64,000 bases of DNA from positions 44,420 to 108,419 of the forward strand of contig QLIY01000084.1 of the NCBI GenBank assembly GCA_003260075.1, in the 5' to 3' direction. Positions within the stretch are counted from its first letter, which is position 1. Every line of letters starts with the position of its first letter. A program made the position numbers and the translations under genes. The stretch is from Phallusia mammillata (taxonomy: Eukaryota; Chordata; Ascidiacea; Phlebobranchia; Ascidiidae). Under the pieces are notes generated by a model that was not told the origin of the DNA, made no database searches, and worked only from the letters and a program-made list of their open reading frames with translations. Below, one piece after another: positions 1-13,100 of the stretch.

Positions 1-1100
1 TAAACAGTGCGAAAAAACGTTTGTTGTATTTATTGAAACGCCTAATTGGAGCGAAAACTAAAAACAACCTACCGGTACTCGGAGTCGACTACTTTACACG
101 TTCAAACACCGATAACTTTTACGTGCTTTAGCCTTAGTTTCTGAAAGATTGTTTTGCAAATGGGCACTTGTCACAATTTCTTCGTGTGGTTTGAACGTTT
201 GCTGTGCGTCGAGAACATACGCACGTTCGTAAAGGACGATTTACCGAGTCGGCAAGTTTCACAACGATTTAGGTTTTAAGTAATTTGTTAGGGCGGAAAA
301 TAAAGTAATAGCAATTCAAGTTTCAAATCATGTATTGTTGACGCATAAACTGAGCTCACCTTGGACCAAGTTTAGGCCGTTGCAGTGCTTTGCAAACGGA
401 TATTAAACACTGCTTAGAACTCGTAAATTTATTGCCTATTTTTTATTAGAGAAAGTTATTGCGCCAAAGAATGCTTAAACGTTTGTAACTCTATATATCA
501 TGTTTATGCTGCATTAAAATGCCTGTGTATTTCAAAACAATTGCAATTGTTGCGTTTCAACCGACGTCCGTTCGATCAATGGCGTTTTAAAACCGACGTA
601 ACTTGAACAAAGATGCGATTTTGACGTTATACAAAGATAAAGGCCGGGGGTGTGCGGCACCATCACATCCCCGTACTCTGCGCCAGTGTATTGAGTACTT
701 TTTGCACAAATTGGTACAGCTCTCTGCGACCCCTCAAGTTTGTTAAGCGACCCCTTCCGGGGTCGCGACCCCCAGTTTGGGAAGCCCTGGTTTAGGTGAT
801 TGCCACAAACGGAACGTAGAGTTTTTAAATATAATTCTTTTTTAGGATCTGTCCCTCTAATATTAGGATGTTAGTGTCAACGATCACCCAGTGCCTTTTA
901 GGTGAAATACATACCTTGTTTTTACGACTTGCGTGTCAACTGATTTCAAGTGAGCTTATTTTTTATCACAGTTTGATATCTTACAATATATTAAAATTGT
1001 TACACTCCGTTACAATTGTACGTAAATAAAATTTATAGGCATCCAAAACATTTGGATCGGTCAAGCAAAAACATAAACATTACAAAAAACACAATATCGA
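1..1100. other. Non-coding flank with hAT-like terminal fragment
   Basis: No convincing exon was found on either strand. AT-rich sequence lies downstream of the minus-strand gene that ends at 1101. Around 722-789 the reverse strand begins CAGGGCTTCCCAAACTGGGG and continues into a GGGTCGCGACCCC motif, which resembles a hAT transposon terminus. Its partner end was not found. Confidence 0.5.
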
Positions 1101-4100
1101 TCATCTTGCTGAAGAAGTAAAGATGTCCGGGATTTCGTAATCTTCCTGTTTTTCATTTAACAAATTGAGAAAGTTGTTCAGAAGCCAACATTTGACCCGT
1201 CGTTTCGCGTACGTGTCGTAAACACCAAACTCCTTAACTTTCACCGACTGTTGACTGGATAAAAAGGTACAACATAAATGAAATGTAAAATGTAAAAATG
1301 TTATTAGGGAAATCAAATAAAAAATACTTATCATAGCGCTTGGTAGATGTAAATAGTTCCATTTTTTAAATGTAATTATAACAAAACTGTAAAATTGCAG
1401 ATAGAAATGCAAAATAATCAATTGTGGCAAAGGAACAAGGTATCAGTCAAGGCTTTTGAGATTACATAACCTTTTTGATTTATCCGCTTACCGGAAACGC
1501 AAGGTAGCGACTTCGGAATTGAATGTGGTGATAACTTCCGCCGACTTGGTTGCATTTGGACTCACAAACTGTCCAAGCAAACCATCAGTCGAACCCGTAA
1601 AACCGAAAGTTTTTGCAACCGAAAGATCAAGGTGCTTCGTCTTGGCGAGGTCGGTAAAGTCAAAATGCGCTTTTACCTGACAAACAAGTCATTAAATACC
1701 AAGCATATCTGATGTAGAGTTGAAAGTTGGGCTTTTCGGGCAGGGTTCAGGCTTAGGTTTCTTAAAAAAAACGGGCCTGACTTTACACTCTGTGTCAGTA
1801 TTTTTTTGAATAAATTTAACTTGCTGAGTAGCTAGTTGCTGGATCTGACCTAATGTCAAACAGCGCTAAAACGCCTTGTTCAGGACCAATTTGTCTATTA
1901 TTGTCTATTGTGTTTGTTGTCTTCGTCTTTACTGGTGCTTCAATGTATACGTCTGTCAATCAAACTTTCGGGCTTAAATGGGCTTCTCAAAAACGAATCG
2001 GGTTCGGGCCGGGTTCGGGCTCCAATTTCAGGCCCGTTTACAACTCTGATCTGATGTGCTTTTTTAAAAAAAGAATATGTTGCAAGGATATGACACAGTA
2101 GAATAAGCGCTTGTGTATATTTTAAAAATCTAGTGTTACCATAAATTCCAAATTGTCCTCCAACGAGACAGAAATCCTTGATGAAATTTCAGATAGGTTG
2201 ACAATGTTTATAGAAATCCCAGAAAACGTTTGCCTTGTAGATACTTCCGTGGACAAGTTAAGGTTTCCTGCGGGCAATTTCACCGACACTAACAAAGGCT
2301 CAATCTAAACCAAATAATGATCAATGTAGATTTTATTTGTTTGGGGGAATTAAATAAAAGCTTGATCAGAAAAACCTATTAGTAGCTGAACTAATCAATT
2401 TAGACTTTCACTTACTTTTATTGAAATATTGAGTTTTCGGAGCACTATTCCTATTTCACCGACAAAGCATGGACGTTGGTAGATAAAATTGCCTGGAACT
2501 CCAATTAGCTTTGCATTAACGTTTACTCCACTTTCGTTGTTGCGAAGAATATTATAATACTGAAAAATAGACACAGATTTGTAACCACAATTTCTCGAAC
2601 TCTTGATTTTGTGTCTGTTGGAAACCAGGCTTTAAAGTTGTAAACTTTGTCAACATACCTGAGTCCTTTGAAGTTTGCAAAACTTGTGATAACGTCTCAC
2701 CACGAAAAAATGAGAAGTGTAATTTACATTTAGCGCAAAAGTAAATTCTAGGATTTGGTTAGATTTTGTGTGGATGTTGCAAAAAGCAGAGAAAAAAAGA
2801 AATAAGAAAAAGTTATTTTTAAAAAAAAAAGTCAAACTAACATGTACTTTCTACAAATATCCATACATAGCTTTTATGTTTTGCAGCTTTTTGTACCTCC
2901 AGCTTTTATAGTTGGTACCCTTAGCCTTAAGAGTGTACATACACCCCTGGTTAAGAACCCTAAATCTAAAACTTTAGTGGCAGAAACTTTTGTTTATTGG
3001 TTTCAACATAACTCTACCTTATTGTCTTGTCCCAGCCAATTAAAACAGACTCTTGTGTTTTGGTTTATATCGATCACAACGTGAGGATCGCCTATAACTT
3101 CCATCCTGACATTGTTCGCAGGTTTTCCAAATAATGACGGGTCAATGCCAGGTAGTTTTGCAAACTTGAAAACTCGCGTATCCCCTGGTGCGGCTGATAA
3201 AGCTTCTGGCTCAACCTCGGTGGTTCGAGCTCGATTCGCTTCTTCCGCGGTGATAACTTTCTCAATTTGGCGCAGATCTCCGGGTTTCACGACGATCATA
3301 GATGTTATGCCGGGAGTAACGAAGCCATACCTGTTGAAAATTTTGCCGTTAGTTTTAAAGAAAATTTGAGGGGAAGTAATTTTTTTTTAAAAATTCATGC
3401 ATCTATAACAATACTGTCTTACCTTAATGAATGTTTTAGGGCTGAACTCCTCAAAATTTCTTCCTTTGTCTTGTTTTCCGCTGCAGCGATTTCACGTAAC
3501 AAACTCTTTAACTTCATGAAGACTTGTAGTCGTTCAGAAAAGCTTTGGATCTGAAAACGAACAGCCCTAACTTGTCTCGTACAATACTTCACTAAGTAAA
3601 TAAAATTCGAGTCATACCTTCACGTTGTCTGTCTGACAACTACCGAATGCCCGGGGAGTCACTTCTTCCGTTAGCGTTACTTGCCCAGTTCTCGTCAATC
3701 CTATAGAATAAAAGTCATCCGTAATTTTCCCATTAGTTCGGACGTTTCATTTTGTTAACATAATGAACGTGTTGTTATTATTACAACGTAAATTAATGTG
3801 ATTATTATCAAACATACATAAAAATAGAGCAGAGGTCGGAAACCACAGATGGGCTTTTAGAGAAGTCTTAGTTTGCATTTGATAACACAATAAGTGTTGT
3901 ATGTTTTTTCCTGTATTGGATCTTTTGTTCTTCAACAAAATTTAAACAGATAATATATTACCTAAAATTGATTACCTTTGATTTACTAAAATCACATTAT
4001 TGAAAATAAAACTTTTTGTGTGGGAACGGAAATACATTCTTAAATGTGTATCTCTTGTGACGTGAGTTTAATTCTAATTGAAAGTACTGTTAGGTGTTCC

Positions 4101-7100
4101 AAACTATTGTACAACAAAAAGGTAGGAATGCATGATTGAAATGAAGTACAGACATGTTCCTATCGGAGTGATAATGCCACTTTGTAAGGTAGAACAGCCT
4201 CCCAAACTTTCTCATTCAGAGTCACTTCGTGTATTTACTTCAACGTTAATACATCATCACAAGTAAGCAATAAGTTAAAAGTTGTATATTTACCGGTGAT
4301 TGTGACTGGGAACTGGGTAGCCCGTTTCCGTCGCCTGAAAACTCTTGCAGGGTCATTTAGTGCAGTTGGTCGTGACTGTAGTTGCCCTGTAATTACAAGT
4401 TCATCGCCCGCGTGGAAAGATGGGTATTCCGCGTTGTTTACAGATGCCACTCGCTTTTGGGGGTAGTCCACCATTACCTGGTCCATCACAGGGCGCGAAA
4501 TCGCATCAAAGAAACTTGCAATCTACAAATTTCAGTGTTTGGTTTGTCATCACTTTTTCCCAAGTTAAATGCATAAAAGCAAAAATTACTTGTTCCTAAA
4601 TTACCGCGCTTTTGCGATTTAAACAATAAAGCCTTAATTAGTTAGCACATCAAGTTTATGACAATTTTGGGAGTTGATTTTGAAGTACTTACTTTAAATC
4701 GGCAACATTTATCATGAAAATGTCCCGATTTTCCAGTTTAAACAAAATGCAACATGCTGATCCCAGCTATTCATTTATGTCTTAACTGGCAACAGGTATT
4801 TGTTGGAACGCTATATACATGGTTCTAGTAAGCGAGTATTCAGATTCAGTGGCTATCAATTTTTCCCTACAAAATCCTAACCTTTCACAAATCTGAATTA
4901 CGTTGACATGGCAACAAAACCAATCACATTTACCTGCACGTGAGCGTCGATATCTGCAAACACTTGAGTCGAAGTACCCCGGTTCTGTGACGCAATCTTT
5001 CGTAATGACGTCATATCGACCAGGGTTCCAAGTCCGATTGTGTGAATTGCGAATGTTTTGCTATATAATAACAAATTGATATGAGGGGGGTCTTAGTTCT
5101 AAGATAACAGCTAGTCCAATATGGACAGGTCACTGGTAGTTAGAATAAGTTTTGTAAATCTTTTTACAAATTATGTAATACAGATACGGCAGCCCCACGG
5201 TCAAACTTTTTTATGTATATTTCAAACATACCAACTTTAGGGGAACCGATAATACAGCGATTTCATTCATTGACAAAAAACCTCATTTGACTTTTAAATT
5301 GTTTAAAGTTTAAACTTACTTGTTGTAGCGGTGAACACTGAACTGAATAGTTTCCCAGTCAGTGATGCCTATAGTCGGTTGTCCATCAGTAAGCAAGACG
5401 ACAAAGTCAGTTGTGGGCAAAACTTGTGACGCTCCACCTAGTGGCGAATCTTAAAACAAGAAAAGAAACAAACGTTTTACATTTGACATGCTGGAAAAGA
5501 TGATAAAATGCCAATTTTAAAATTTATTTCCATTGCTGCGTACGTTGTGCAGAAGAATTTTTGTTACCACAAATCTGATACATATTTACAAAAAAGGACA
5601 ACTTGGAGCCTTGAACAATGAGAACGTTGAAATCCTACTTCTTAATAATAATTTTCTGCCAAACTGACAAATGAATTCGTGTAGAAAATCAACAGAAAAT
5701 TATTGCTTACCTTCGGATCCTGCTTCTGCAGCATCGCGAAGCTGCTTGACGGATTCAAATATGACTTTTAGCAAGTTGGTGCCACCCTGGGGTTCAACGC
5801 CGTTTAGGAACGTCTTTGCTGAGCGTTTGTTTTCTGCTGATGCCGGCACCAGAGACAAGTTGTATCCCACGGGGGGGGGGGTAGAAAATCAACAGAAAAT
5901 TATTGCTTACCTTCGGATCCCGCTTCTGCAGCATCGCGAAGCTGCTTGACGGATTCAAATATGACTTTCAGCAAGTTGGTACCACCCTGGGGTTCAACAC
6001 CGTTTAGGAACGCCTTTGCTGCGCGTTTGTTTTCTGCTGATGCCGGCACCAGAGACAAGTTGTATCCCACCGGTGTCCATTTATCGACGGTGCCGTTAAA
6101 GGTTGTAATAGCGAACTCATCCTAGTAAATGCATTGTAAGTAAGTTTGTTTCTATTTGATGTGATTTCTGTTGCAAAGAAACAAAACTTAACCTAACGTG
6201 CCACCACACACCACGCATCTGTGTCAAGAGAAAAATCTAGCCTGCGGTGGGATTCGAACCCACCAAAGAAGCTTTTCCTGTGAAATACTTGGTGACCGAC
6301 TGACTACGCATAATGCCTTCAATAGCCCTGGGGGGGGGGCGTGACTCGCGCTTAAGTGGAAATACTTGGTGACCGACTGACTACGCATAATGCCTTCAAT
6401 AGCCCTGGCGTAATATGATTTCTATAGGGCTATGGCGTGATTGCTGCTCTGCAATGTACGCTGCAGGGCTGATGCAAGTTGTGAATGTATGTTTATTTTA
6501 ACTGATTCTCAAAATGAGTAAAGTTTGATATCGCACATGGATTCAATGACCACATGTAATATGTTTTTCAGTAAACGGTTGCGGTACAGTGTATGCGATT
6601 CGAAACCGTTTGATGTCGAAATGTTATTCATGGAGGTAATTAGACTTCAACTTACATCTGGAGCTAAACTGTCCAAGATGGTCGACATCGCGCTTCTCAC
6701 TTGTGACATCTTTTGGCCGTACATCGATGCTGACACGTCGAGAGCAAACACAACACGTTTCGCCATTGGTGCACCGGCAGGAGCAAGAAAATTAACGAAG
6801 TAACTACAAAAACAGTCAAGTTGTTATAGAAGTACCTAACCAAAATAACAAGATTTTGTGTTAAAAAGCAGATGCGTCGGATAAAGTTTATTTACCCAAC
6901 AGAAACTACTAACATTTTTCTTAAGGATAAAAATCGGCTTGTTTTTTAAAGTAGTTGAGGTTACACAAGATTAAACTTTGTCGAACAAGTTCAATGATAC
7001 CTGAACCTTATCAAACAACCCAGATGGCCATAAACTTCCTGCGTGTAAAGTTGCGTTCAAATTGACTCCTACCTTCCGGAAATCATGAAATCGCCTTTTC

Positions 7101-10100
7101 CCACCACTCTTGACAATTCGTATTGTATCGCAAATTTGCCGTGAATTCCAAACGGAGAGATGGTAGCTTGCTGGGAAAGCGTTGGTTGGTAAATAACGTT
7201 CGCGGTACGCCTGTGATAAAGAATTGTTGAATTTTTTTATGCGCATTTATTACACAGTTATAAAATGAAAAAAAATACGCGCCATCATACACAGCATAAA
7301 GTGAAAGAGTTATTTACAGAGTTGGGGGGGGGGGTTTTTTGCGCATTCATTACACAGTTATAAAGTGAAAAAAAATTACGCGCCATCATACACAGCATAA
7401 AGTGAAAGAGTTATTTACAGAGTTTAACTGAAAACTTTAACGTCTTAACAGGTGCGTTAAACATTTTTTGCATGTTTACATTTCTTACATTTCTTGACAA
7501 TGTCAAAAAATGCTGCTTGTGATAATCGAGGGCGCTTTACAAACGAGTAAATACGATATCTCCTCAAACAATCAAACATAGTTAAACGTTTTTAAATAAT
7601 CAGCCATTTTTCGCTAAAAAATTGGATGTTAATAAAGTATAGCCATTATATCAGCTTTAGCAATCACATCGTCATTAAAAATATCCTTTTAGTTTTATTT
7701 ACAGGGATGGGCGATAAAGAATCTAGCTGCAAAGAGGCCGGTGCAGTTGAATGGTGATAAAACATTGTTTTATTTTGTATTTACCCTCTATTGAACACAA
7801 TGGCGCCTTCTATTGGCTGTGGACCAATAAGAGTGGTCTGTTCCGTGTCATATCCGAGCACCTTAACATTCTCGACGTTGTTCGTCTCGCAAACCGACAC
7901 AAAAAGTGAAAATTTGGCAACGGGCTGTAACATCCTTACTGCAACCTCATACGTATATCTGAAAATTGCTGGATGTTACACGAAATTCAATGCAGTTTTA
8001 TAAGAAACTCGTTTGTTTTGCTTTTAAATGCCTTATGGCCACACAGACAAATCCCAAATAAGAACAGACATTTATATCAAGGATGTTTTTCAACCAATAT
8101 ATTACTCGATATTTGTTTGTTAAACAAAATAAAACGAAAAAAATATTTTTAGCCAAACTTAAAATCGTAAAAGTTTTTTTACTTTCCGCTTTTTCTCCGT
8201 AGGAGTTCCTGGTAAGTGAGTTCAAAGGTTCCTCGCATCCCGGGTTCCAAGTTGACCGGGGGGGGGGGAAAAATATTTTTAGCCAAACTTAAAATTGTAA
8301 AAGTTTTTTTACTTTCCGCTTTTTCTCCGTAGGAGTTCTTGGTAAGTGAGTTCAAAGGTTCCTCGCATCCCGGGTTCCAAGTTGACCGAAGTTCGAAATA
8401 TTGACGTTGACCTGTCCCTTGATGTCACGTGACCGGCGGTGAGTTGCCTTTGCTGTGAATTTGCGAAATATATTCCTAGTTATGAAATGATCCAGAAAAC
8501 CCTGAGTCTACTTAACATTTTGAGCACTGGACTAAACAACATATTTGAATAACTCTGTCAAGGCTACTCAAATAGTTTTGTCAAAGGTCCAGATACAAAT
8601 GAAAAAAATTTACGAGGGCCGAATCCGAACACTATTGCCAGTAATGCAAATGCACCATGCTTTAGGCAATTGAGGTTATAGGTTAGGGGGAGAATTGCGG
8701 TCATATCAATGTTTATGCTACTCAAAGTGTTTTTTAATTTTAACTATGTGATTGGTTTATATTACCTTTGCAAGTTCATACACTTTCGCTGCCTTTCCCT
8801 TTTCCTCGATCCTTCCACGGTACGTTTCGTTTCCAATTTTTATCCGAAAGTCTGTTATAAAGGCTTCACTTGGCAAGAGGACAAAAAATTCTGCCTCTCT
8901 GGCCACAGCTGCACTGGTAAAAAAATTCAATGTCAGTTTCACGTTTCATAGCACACGTAGTTTTATACTCTTTAACCCAAAAAGGTCCAAATATTAAAAT
9001 ATGACATTTTTTATGTTGTTTCAAGTTGATATACCTAACACTTACTCGTTATGCACAACACTTGTAAAAAGTGTTTCTGCGATGCGTGAGTTAATTTTGG
9101 TTGTGACGTAGAATTCCTCCACACGAGGGCGAGCTCTTTGACCGACGGTTAGGTAGCAGGTTTTGTACAGTAGTGTGTCGGATGAAGAACTTTTTGCTAA
9201 AATAATTAAAATGACACCAGTATTACAACAGTAATCACCATTAATTAAACATAGCATATAAGTTGGTATCGATAAAAAAACAATTCAAGCCCATTAAAGG
9301 CGTTTTGTACCGAATCAGCCGGTCATCAAGCATTCTTATGTGGTAAAGCATAGGCTAGAAAAATGTTGTTTGCGGTGGGATTCGAACCCCTGACAAGAGT
9401 CTTTCCGGAACTCACGCATAAATTTTTGTTCATCTTAACTTTTTGCTTAAATATTTAAACTTTGTACACCGACCTGTTATTGTTATTGTTGTCGAAGTTC
9501 CAACTGTTGCGGTTTTCGATGCAGTAAGAGAGACAGTTACGGTAGCAACACCTGGTCTCGCTGCCAATGTAACGCGACCCGGTTTTACACCGTCCACAAA
9601 CTGCTGATTGTCTGTTGCGTCCAGTTGGAACGACTGCTGCCTTGTCCCAAAGTTTTGAATCCTTACACTGACATTTGCAGTATCGCCCGGTCTATAAAAA
9701 AATGTTTTTTTTTGTTTTGTTTTTAATACGAAAACTGGTAAGCCATATGGGTATAGCCTTATGTGTATACACATAGGACTAAACAGTTCACATAAAATGT
9801 AGTAATTAAAGTTGTAAAGAATGTTAAGTAAAATTAAGTGTATCGTAGGCCTACCATAATTGCATCCCCAAAAAGGAGGACACATTGTTGAAAAAAAACA
9901 TTGTAAAATACTTTAAGGGCCCTCAAAAAATAAAAGCCTCAGAAATTAGACGGTATAGAATAGTTTGGATAAAGTTTAACGTTTATCACATCACAACAAT
10001 AAAATAAGATTGTGTTCAAAATATGTAATATTTACGTGCGTTCTGCGAAAATTAGCTGAATATGCATATTTGGTTGTTTTCAAGGGGATAATTGTCACAT

Positions 10101-13100
10101 ATGTATTTGGTAAGTCAGAAATTCTTGAAAAAGGAGGACATTTGGGCACTTTTTCTTGTCCTCGGAGGACAACTTGGTTTTTGTTAAAAAGGAGGACATG
10201 TCCTCCAAAAAGAGGACGTATGGTAGGCCTAATGTATCGTAGTTTGTCTAAAATTAAATTAACAAAAACATTACGCCAATGTTCTTGATTTAAACTGTCA
10301 AAGTAATAGGAACAAAAGCATGAAACTAAATCCACCAGTACACTATAAATATGATAGAACTAAGTTGTTATTCCATAAAGTAGGCTATTTTGTTTTACCT
10401 AAACGTTACGTTGTGGATTGCAACGCACTCTATCTGCACATGAACGTATTCAATCGCCGTCCTCATTATTCTTGTAAACGGAAAACCATTGGAATCAACA
10501 CCCTCAATAGACACCAAGAATGCTTGATTATGTCGATTCAAAGGTTCGATCTTGAAATGGTTACTCCCATTATTTGCCATCCTTAAAGCAAAAGTAATGC
10601 ATTCACACCAAGTGGTATATAAAATGACAAATGTGGTTTTTTATTCGTTCATACCTAAACGTATCGAGCACTGCTGATCTTGCCTTGGAGATAAATTTGA
10701 CAGATCCAACTTTGTCACCAGACTCTTTACGGTAGGTGTCCAACAGGACCACGATGTTATCCGTTATTAAAGGCTGACCTAAAATACAAATCACAATTTT
10801 AAAATCTAGATGCACTTCTCGTTTGAAATCCAATTCCTACCTTCGAATTTTTCAGTAACGTTCAAGCCAGCGTTATTGAGGGACTTTCTGCCAAGGGTTT
10901 GTATGAAACCTTTTGTGGTGCGAGCTTCGATCTGGTATACAGAAAAAGTTTAACGTACATTTACCTGCACATACTGAGATTTGTAAAAAATCTCAATAAA
11001 ACAATACAATCACCATAAAAATATTTATCAAGAAACTTTTAAAAAAAAATACAGTTAAAACGCTTTACCCAGAAAAAATATAAATCAATAACGTCTCGCA
11101 TACACGAAATCGTAAAATACGTTCCGAAAAAACGACTATTATCCTTGTAACATATAAGCTTTTACCTTTATTGAACATCCTAGCCAGCCCGTGACCTTTA
11201 CATTCCAGACACCAAAGTTTTGCTTTACCGGGATTCGACCTTCCATAAAAGTTCCTATTGTCACAAGATCCTGAAAACAAACTTGATTTAAAAGCAGTTC
11301 GAATTTTATTCGATGTTGGTAGAAGATGTATAAGTTGTTACGTTGTCACAAGCGACAGGTGGTCTTTAAAAAAGTGGGTTACAACAAAAAAACGTTTTTT
11401 TCCAAATTCTAATACTAAACATTTAACTTATAATGTTACAACTAAGTAAGTTTGAATCATACATCGTTAAAAGGAAAACAAAGTCACAAATGTGCTTAAG
11501 TGTATTGTTTTTCAAAAACAAGCACACTTATGACTCACCTCAATTAAAAAGATCCTACGTTGAAAAGAGATAGTGATGTCGCGACAATCTCCTTCAAACT
11601 CAACAAATATTTCAGTTATAGAACTGTCGATATTAAGAGGGTAAGAAGTTCTTCCACCTGCGTCAGAATGCTCTGGTTAAAACTTAATTAAAATGTTTTT
11701 GCCGCAAATAAATGTATTTCTCATATATGAGTGTGTTAAAACAACGCTTATAGCAAATTGCATTGGGAATACAGAAGTGGTTCCACTGGTTGGGATGTTT
11801 CCAGTTTGTAGAAAGCAGGATTGGGAGACACTAATCTCTGTAGCAGGTCAATCGTAAACATTTTGAAACTATTTAATGCACAAAACAAATTTCCTTCAAT
11901 ATCGAATACCTCGTGTAAGAACACTTAGATATCATAAAATAGTGCGTGGCTCGGAAAAAAAGTATCTTTGTGAGGCTCGAAAATATGTTTTGTTTTAGAT
12001 TTCAGAAAATGCGCGTTCTTGCGACTTTTTTAAAAGAAAAGTAAACTTTCAAAGTGCAATTTTTGGCAATTAAAACACCGCATTTTATGACGCAGTAAAT
12101 AAAAAAAAAGTGCTCTTTAAACCAAATATGCAAAGGAATGTGACCTTATGACGCAAACATTAACCCGAAACAAAATAAATCTGTGTGCAAAATTCACTAA
12201 CACTGTGCCATACGGGCAAGAAGCTGGGTCACCCTAATTAAAGTCTAACCTGTGATATACTTTCGGGATATAACCGCGATTCCCTGTTTCACCGATGTAT
12301 CGACAATTTCAGTCGCTTTTAGGATGTCACCTTCCTTTACCACCAAAGTTTTTCCACTCGTGCTATCAGCGATGTATTTGTACAGTTCTAAGCCGTGCTT
12401 AAACGAAGCAGTAAGGCACCGTCGCTTTAGCAAGTCGGAGCTATCTTTGCTGTTTCAAAACATAATAATTGTTTGAGTACAGTCGACACGTTTTGTAGAT
12501 AAAATGCAACACTTCGTCAGTATTTCAAACTTGTTTTGACATTTTGGCCGAGTTTAACTGTAGCATACCTTGGCTGAGTTTTGCAAACATTGTTAACGAT
12601 CGTATTGGTGAGCAGAAAAGTAACCTTGATGCTTTTCTGTTTAGCCTGAGCCACCACAAGATCCTGAAATGCAAACAAAACAAGTTAATTTTCACAAATT
12701 AAATCGCAAGCATATGCAATTAAGGCAGTGGTTTACAACCTGGGGGCAAGGACTCTTCAATGGGTCTTTGGCAGGGTTTCAGAAAGTCCATATAATCAAA
12801 CGTTTTCGTTCTTAATTTACTTTTAAAAAACTTTTATTATAAACTTACTACATTCGATTTCAACCCAAATTATCCTAAAGCAAAATATATTTATTTCTGA
12901 TTTTGCCCTCTTTTATAACACCCATTTTAACTGCGATAAAATGTACAATTTAATTTGTCAAATTTATTTGTTTTTTACTTATTGATGTATATTAAAAAAA
13001 ATGTGGTTTTATACTGTGTCGTAATTTTCATGTGACGAAACATATAATGACTAACAGTTTTTTAAACACAATAGTAACCTGTAGTTCAACATCTTTAGCG

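Larger units (their letters stand above)
1101..9196 (-). other. ITIH-like C-terminal half of the fused gene (exons 13-29)
   Basis: Exon 13 carries both the last strand of the preceding beta-sandwich (SSSSDTLLYKTCYLTV) and the start of the VIT domain (VEEFYVTTKINSRIAETLFT). VIT landmarks follow in exons 14-15: EAFITDFRIKIGNETYRGRI, then EPGMRGTFELTYQELLRRKS. Exons 16-21 hold the second VWA. Exons 24-25 hold the ALKHSLRYGFVTPGITSMIV block, where ITIH proteins have the same FVTP.TSM motif. Exons 25-26 give a CFN...VNVNAKLIG spacing equal to that in vertebrate ITIH. Exon 28 has STDGLLGQF and exon 29 has VKCWLLNN...YEIPDIF, matching the end of ITIH. No Kunitz (bikunin) domain is present in the window. 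Confidence 0.88.

Noticed and set aside
2659..2695. A possible extra 37-bp exon between ITIH exons 25 and 26
   Set aside because: In the required phase the next exon meets a stop. Direct joining of 3018 to 2559 restores exactly the ITIH spacing from CFN to the VN.(L/I)(I/T)G motif.
6226..6330. A functional tRNA gene
   Set aside because: Only the T-arm/B-box region looks tRNA-like; no cloverleaf with acceptor and anticodon stems could be drawn.
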